Positions 36,742 through 37,133 of a stretch of 37,133 bases of DNA are shown here, piece by piece. A model generated the notes under the pieces. It worked only from the letters and a program-made list of their open reading frames with translations, searched no databases and had not been told where the DNA came from. This stretch comes from Erysipelothrix sp. Lineage in GTDB: Bacteria > Bacillota_I > Bacilli_A > Erysipelotrichales > Erysipelotrichaceae. The stretch's first letter is position 1; each line of letters opens with the position of its first letter. The DNA is taken from positions 1-37,133 of the forward strand of contig JAAZDW010000025.1 of NCBI GenBank assembly GCA_012512595.1. The letters are read 5' to 3'. A program made the translations under genes and the position numbers.

Positions 36742-36760
36742 TGATATAATTAAATATAAT
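36742..36760 (+). promoter_or_regulatory. Tandem -10 elements before the deaminase gene
   Basis: TGATATAAT (36742-36750) is an extended -10, and ten bases later a second TATAAT (36755-36760) follows. AAGGAG then precedes the start codon. The first element would give a short leader of about 20-25 bases. Confidence 0.5.
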
Positions 36761-36778
36761 AATAGAAGGAGCTAAAAT

Positions 36779-37133
36779 ATGCAGAGATTTGATGACAAAT
36801 ATTATATTAGAAAAGCGCTTGAATTGGCCTATCAAGCAAAGGTAAAAGGAGACTATCCTTTTGGGTCAATTTTGGTTGATGAATCGGGAATCATCATTAT
36901 GGAAGATGAAAATACTCAACTTACCCACAATGATATAACTGGACATCCAGAATTAAAAATAGCCCAAAGAGCTGCAGCTAAATATAACAAGGAATTTTTA
37001 AGTAAATGTACAATGTATAATTCAGCTGAACCATGCACAATGTGTACGGGTGCGATTTATTGGAGTGGAATAAAAAGAATTGTATTTGGAATAAGTAAAA
37101 AGCGGTTAAACGAGATTAGAAACACTAAAGAAG
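36779..37133 (+). CDS. Nucleoside/cytidine-type deaminase (partial, runs off the window)
   Basis: An open frame of 118 complete codons continues past the end. It belongs to the zinc-dependent cytidine/deoxycytidylate deaminase-like superfamily that includes guanine, cytosine and tRNA adenosine deaminases. The zinc and catalytic motif reads GHPELK (His-x-Glu) near residue 55, and the second motif is EPCTMCTGAIYW (P-C-x2-C) near 89. In TadA and GuaD the first motif is H-A-E; here it is H-P-E, a form seen in a separate nucleoside-deaminase group. PFGSILVD near 28 fits the family's first strand. The ATG follows AAGGAG. The substrate cannot be assigned. Confidence 0.88.
   Translation, partial: MQRFDDKYYIRKALELAYQAKVKGDYPFGSILVDESGIIIMEDENTQLTHNDITGHPELKIAQRAAAKYNKEFLSKCTMYNSAEPCTMCTGAIYWSGIKRIVFGISKKRLNEIRNTKE

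Overview
The window is AT-rich, densely packed bacterial DNA that looks like chromosome from a low-GC Bacillota organism on the Bacilli side. The evidence is gene content and order: a glmU tail followed by prs, AddA/AddB in place of RecBCD, and a pcrA-ligA-camS-gatC-gatA-gatB run ending in an RlmCD-type methyltransferase, which is the Bacillus order. Shine-Dalgarno sites are strong, lipoboxes are Gram-positive in style, and TGA is used as a stop (pcrA), so this is not the code-4 mycoplasma alphabet. Several proteins are shorter than their Bacillus counterparts (AddA, AddB, GatA). That would suit a Haloplasma/Izemoplasma/Erysipelotrichia-like lineage, but this placement is inference.

Layout. 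1-1100: the last 18 codons of glmU, then prs, ending in a 21-bp bidirectional terminator hairpin. 1103-8139 (minus): a tightly coupled operon yigZ-addB-addA-orf217, giving a double-strand-break repair nuclease/helicase plus an unrecognised fourth gene. 8140-10745 (plus): a DUF3137 membrane protein, LemA and an MgtC-like protein. 10885-12588: a large unrecognised membrane-anchored protein. 12756-16633: a LysR regulator divergent from a DASS/SLC13 anion transporter and an ApgM-like alkaline-phosphatase-superfamily enzyme. The intergenic region holds a perfect T-N11-A palindrome that fits both promoters. 16777-25349: one long transcription unit that starts at a perfect consensus sigma-A promoter. 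It encodes a substrate-binding lipoprotein, a fused ABC permease, an ABC ATPase, a PhoB-like response regulator, a PhoR-like kinase, RapZ and a phosphohexomutase. 25440-35689: the pcrA-ligA-camS-gatCAB-orf209-rlmCD housekeeping run. 35690-35850: a probable small insertion-sequence relic. 35903-37133: NudC and a nucleoside/cytidine-type deaminase that runs off the end.

The part most likely to hide new biology is 12.7-25.2 kb. Two adjacent units combine anion or phospho-compound transport (DASS; AfuABC-like ABC), dedicated regulators (LysR; PhoB/PhoR-like) and phospho-ester or phospho-sugar enzymes (ApgM-like with Thr at the nucleophile position; phosphohexomutase) together with RapZ. A working hypothesis is scavenging of phosphorylated metabolites, but the substrate cannot be read from the sequence. 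No tRNA, rRNA, CRISPR, intact transposon or prophage was seen, and there is no gene-free stretch longer than 300 bases.
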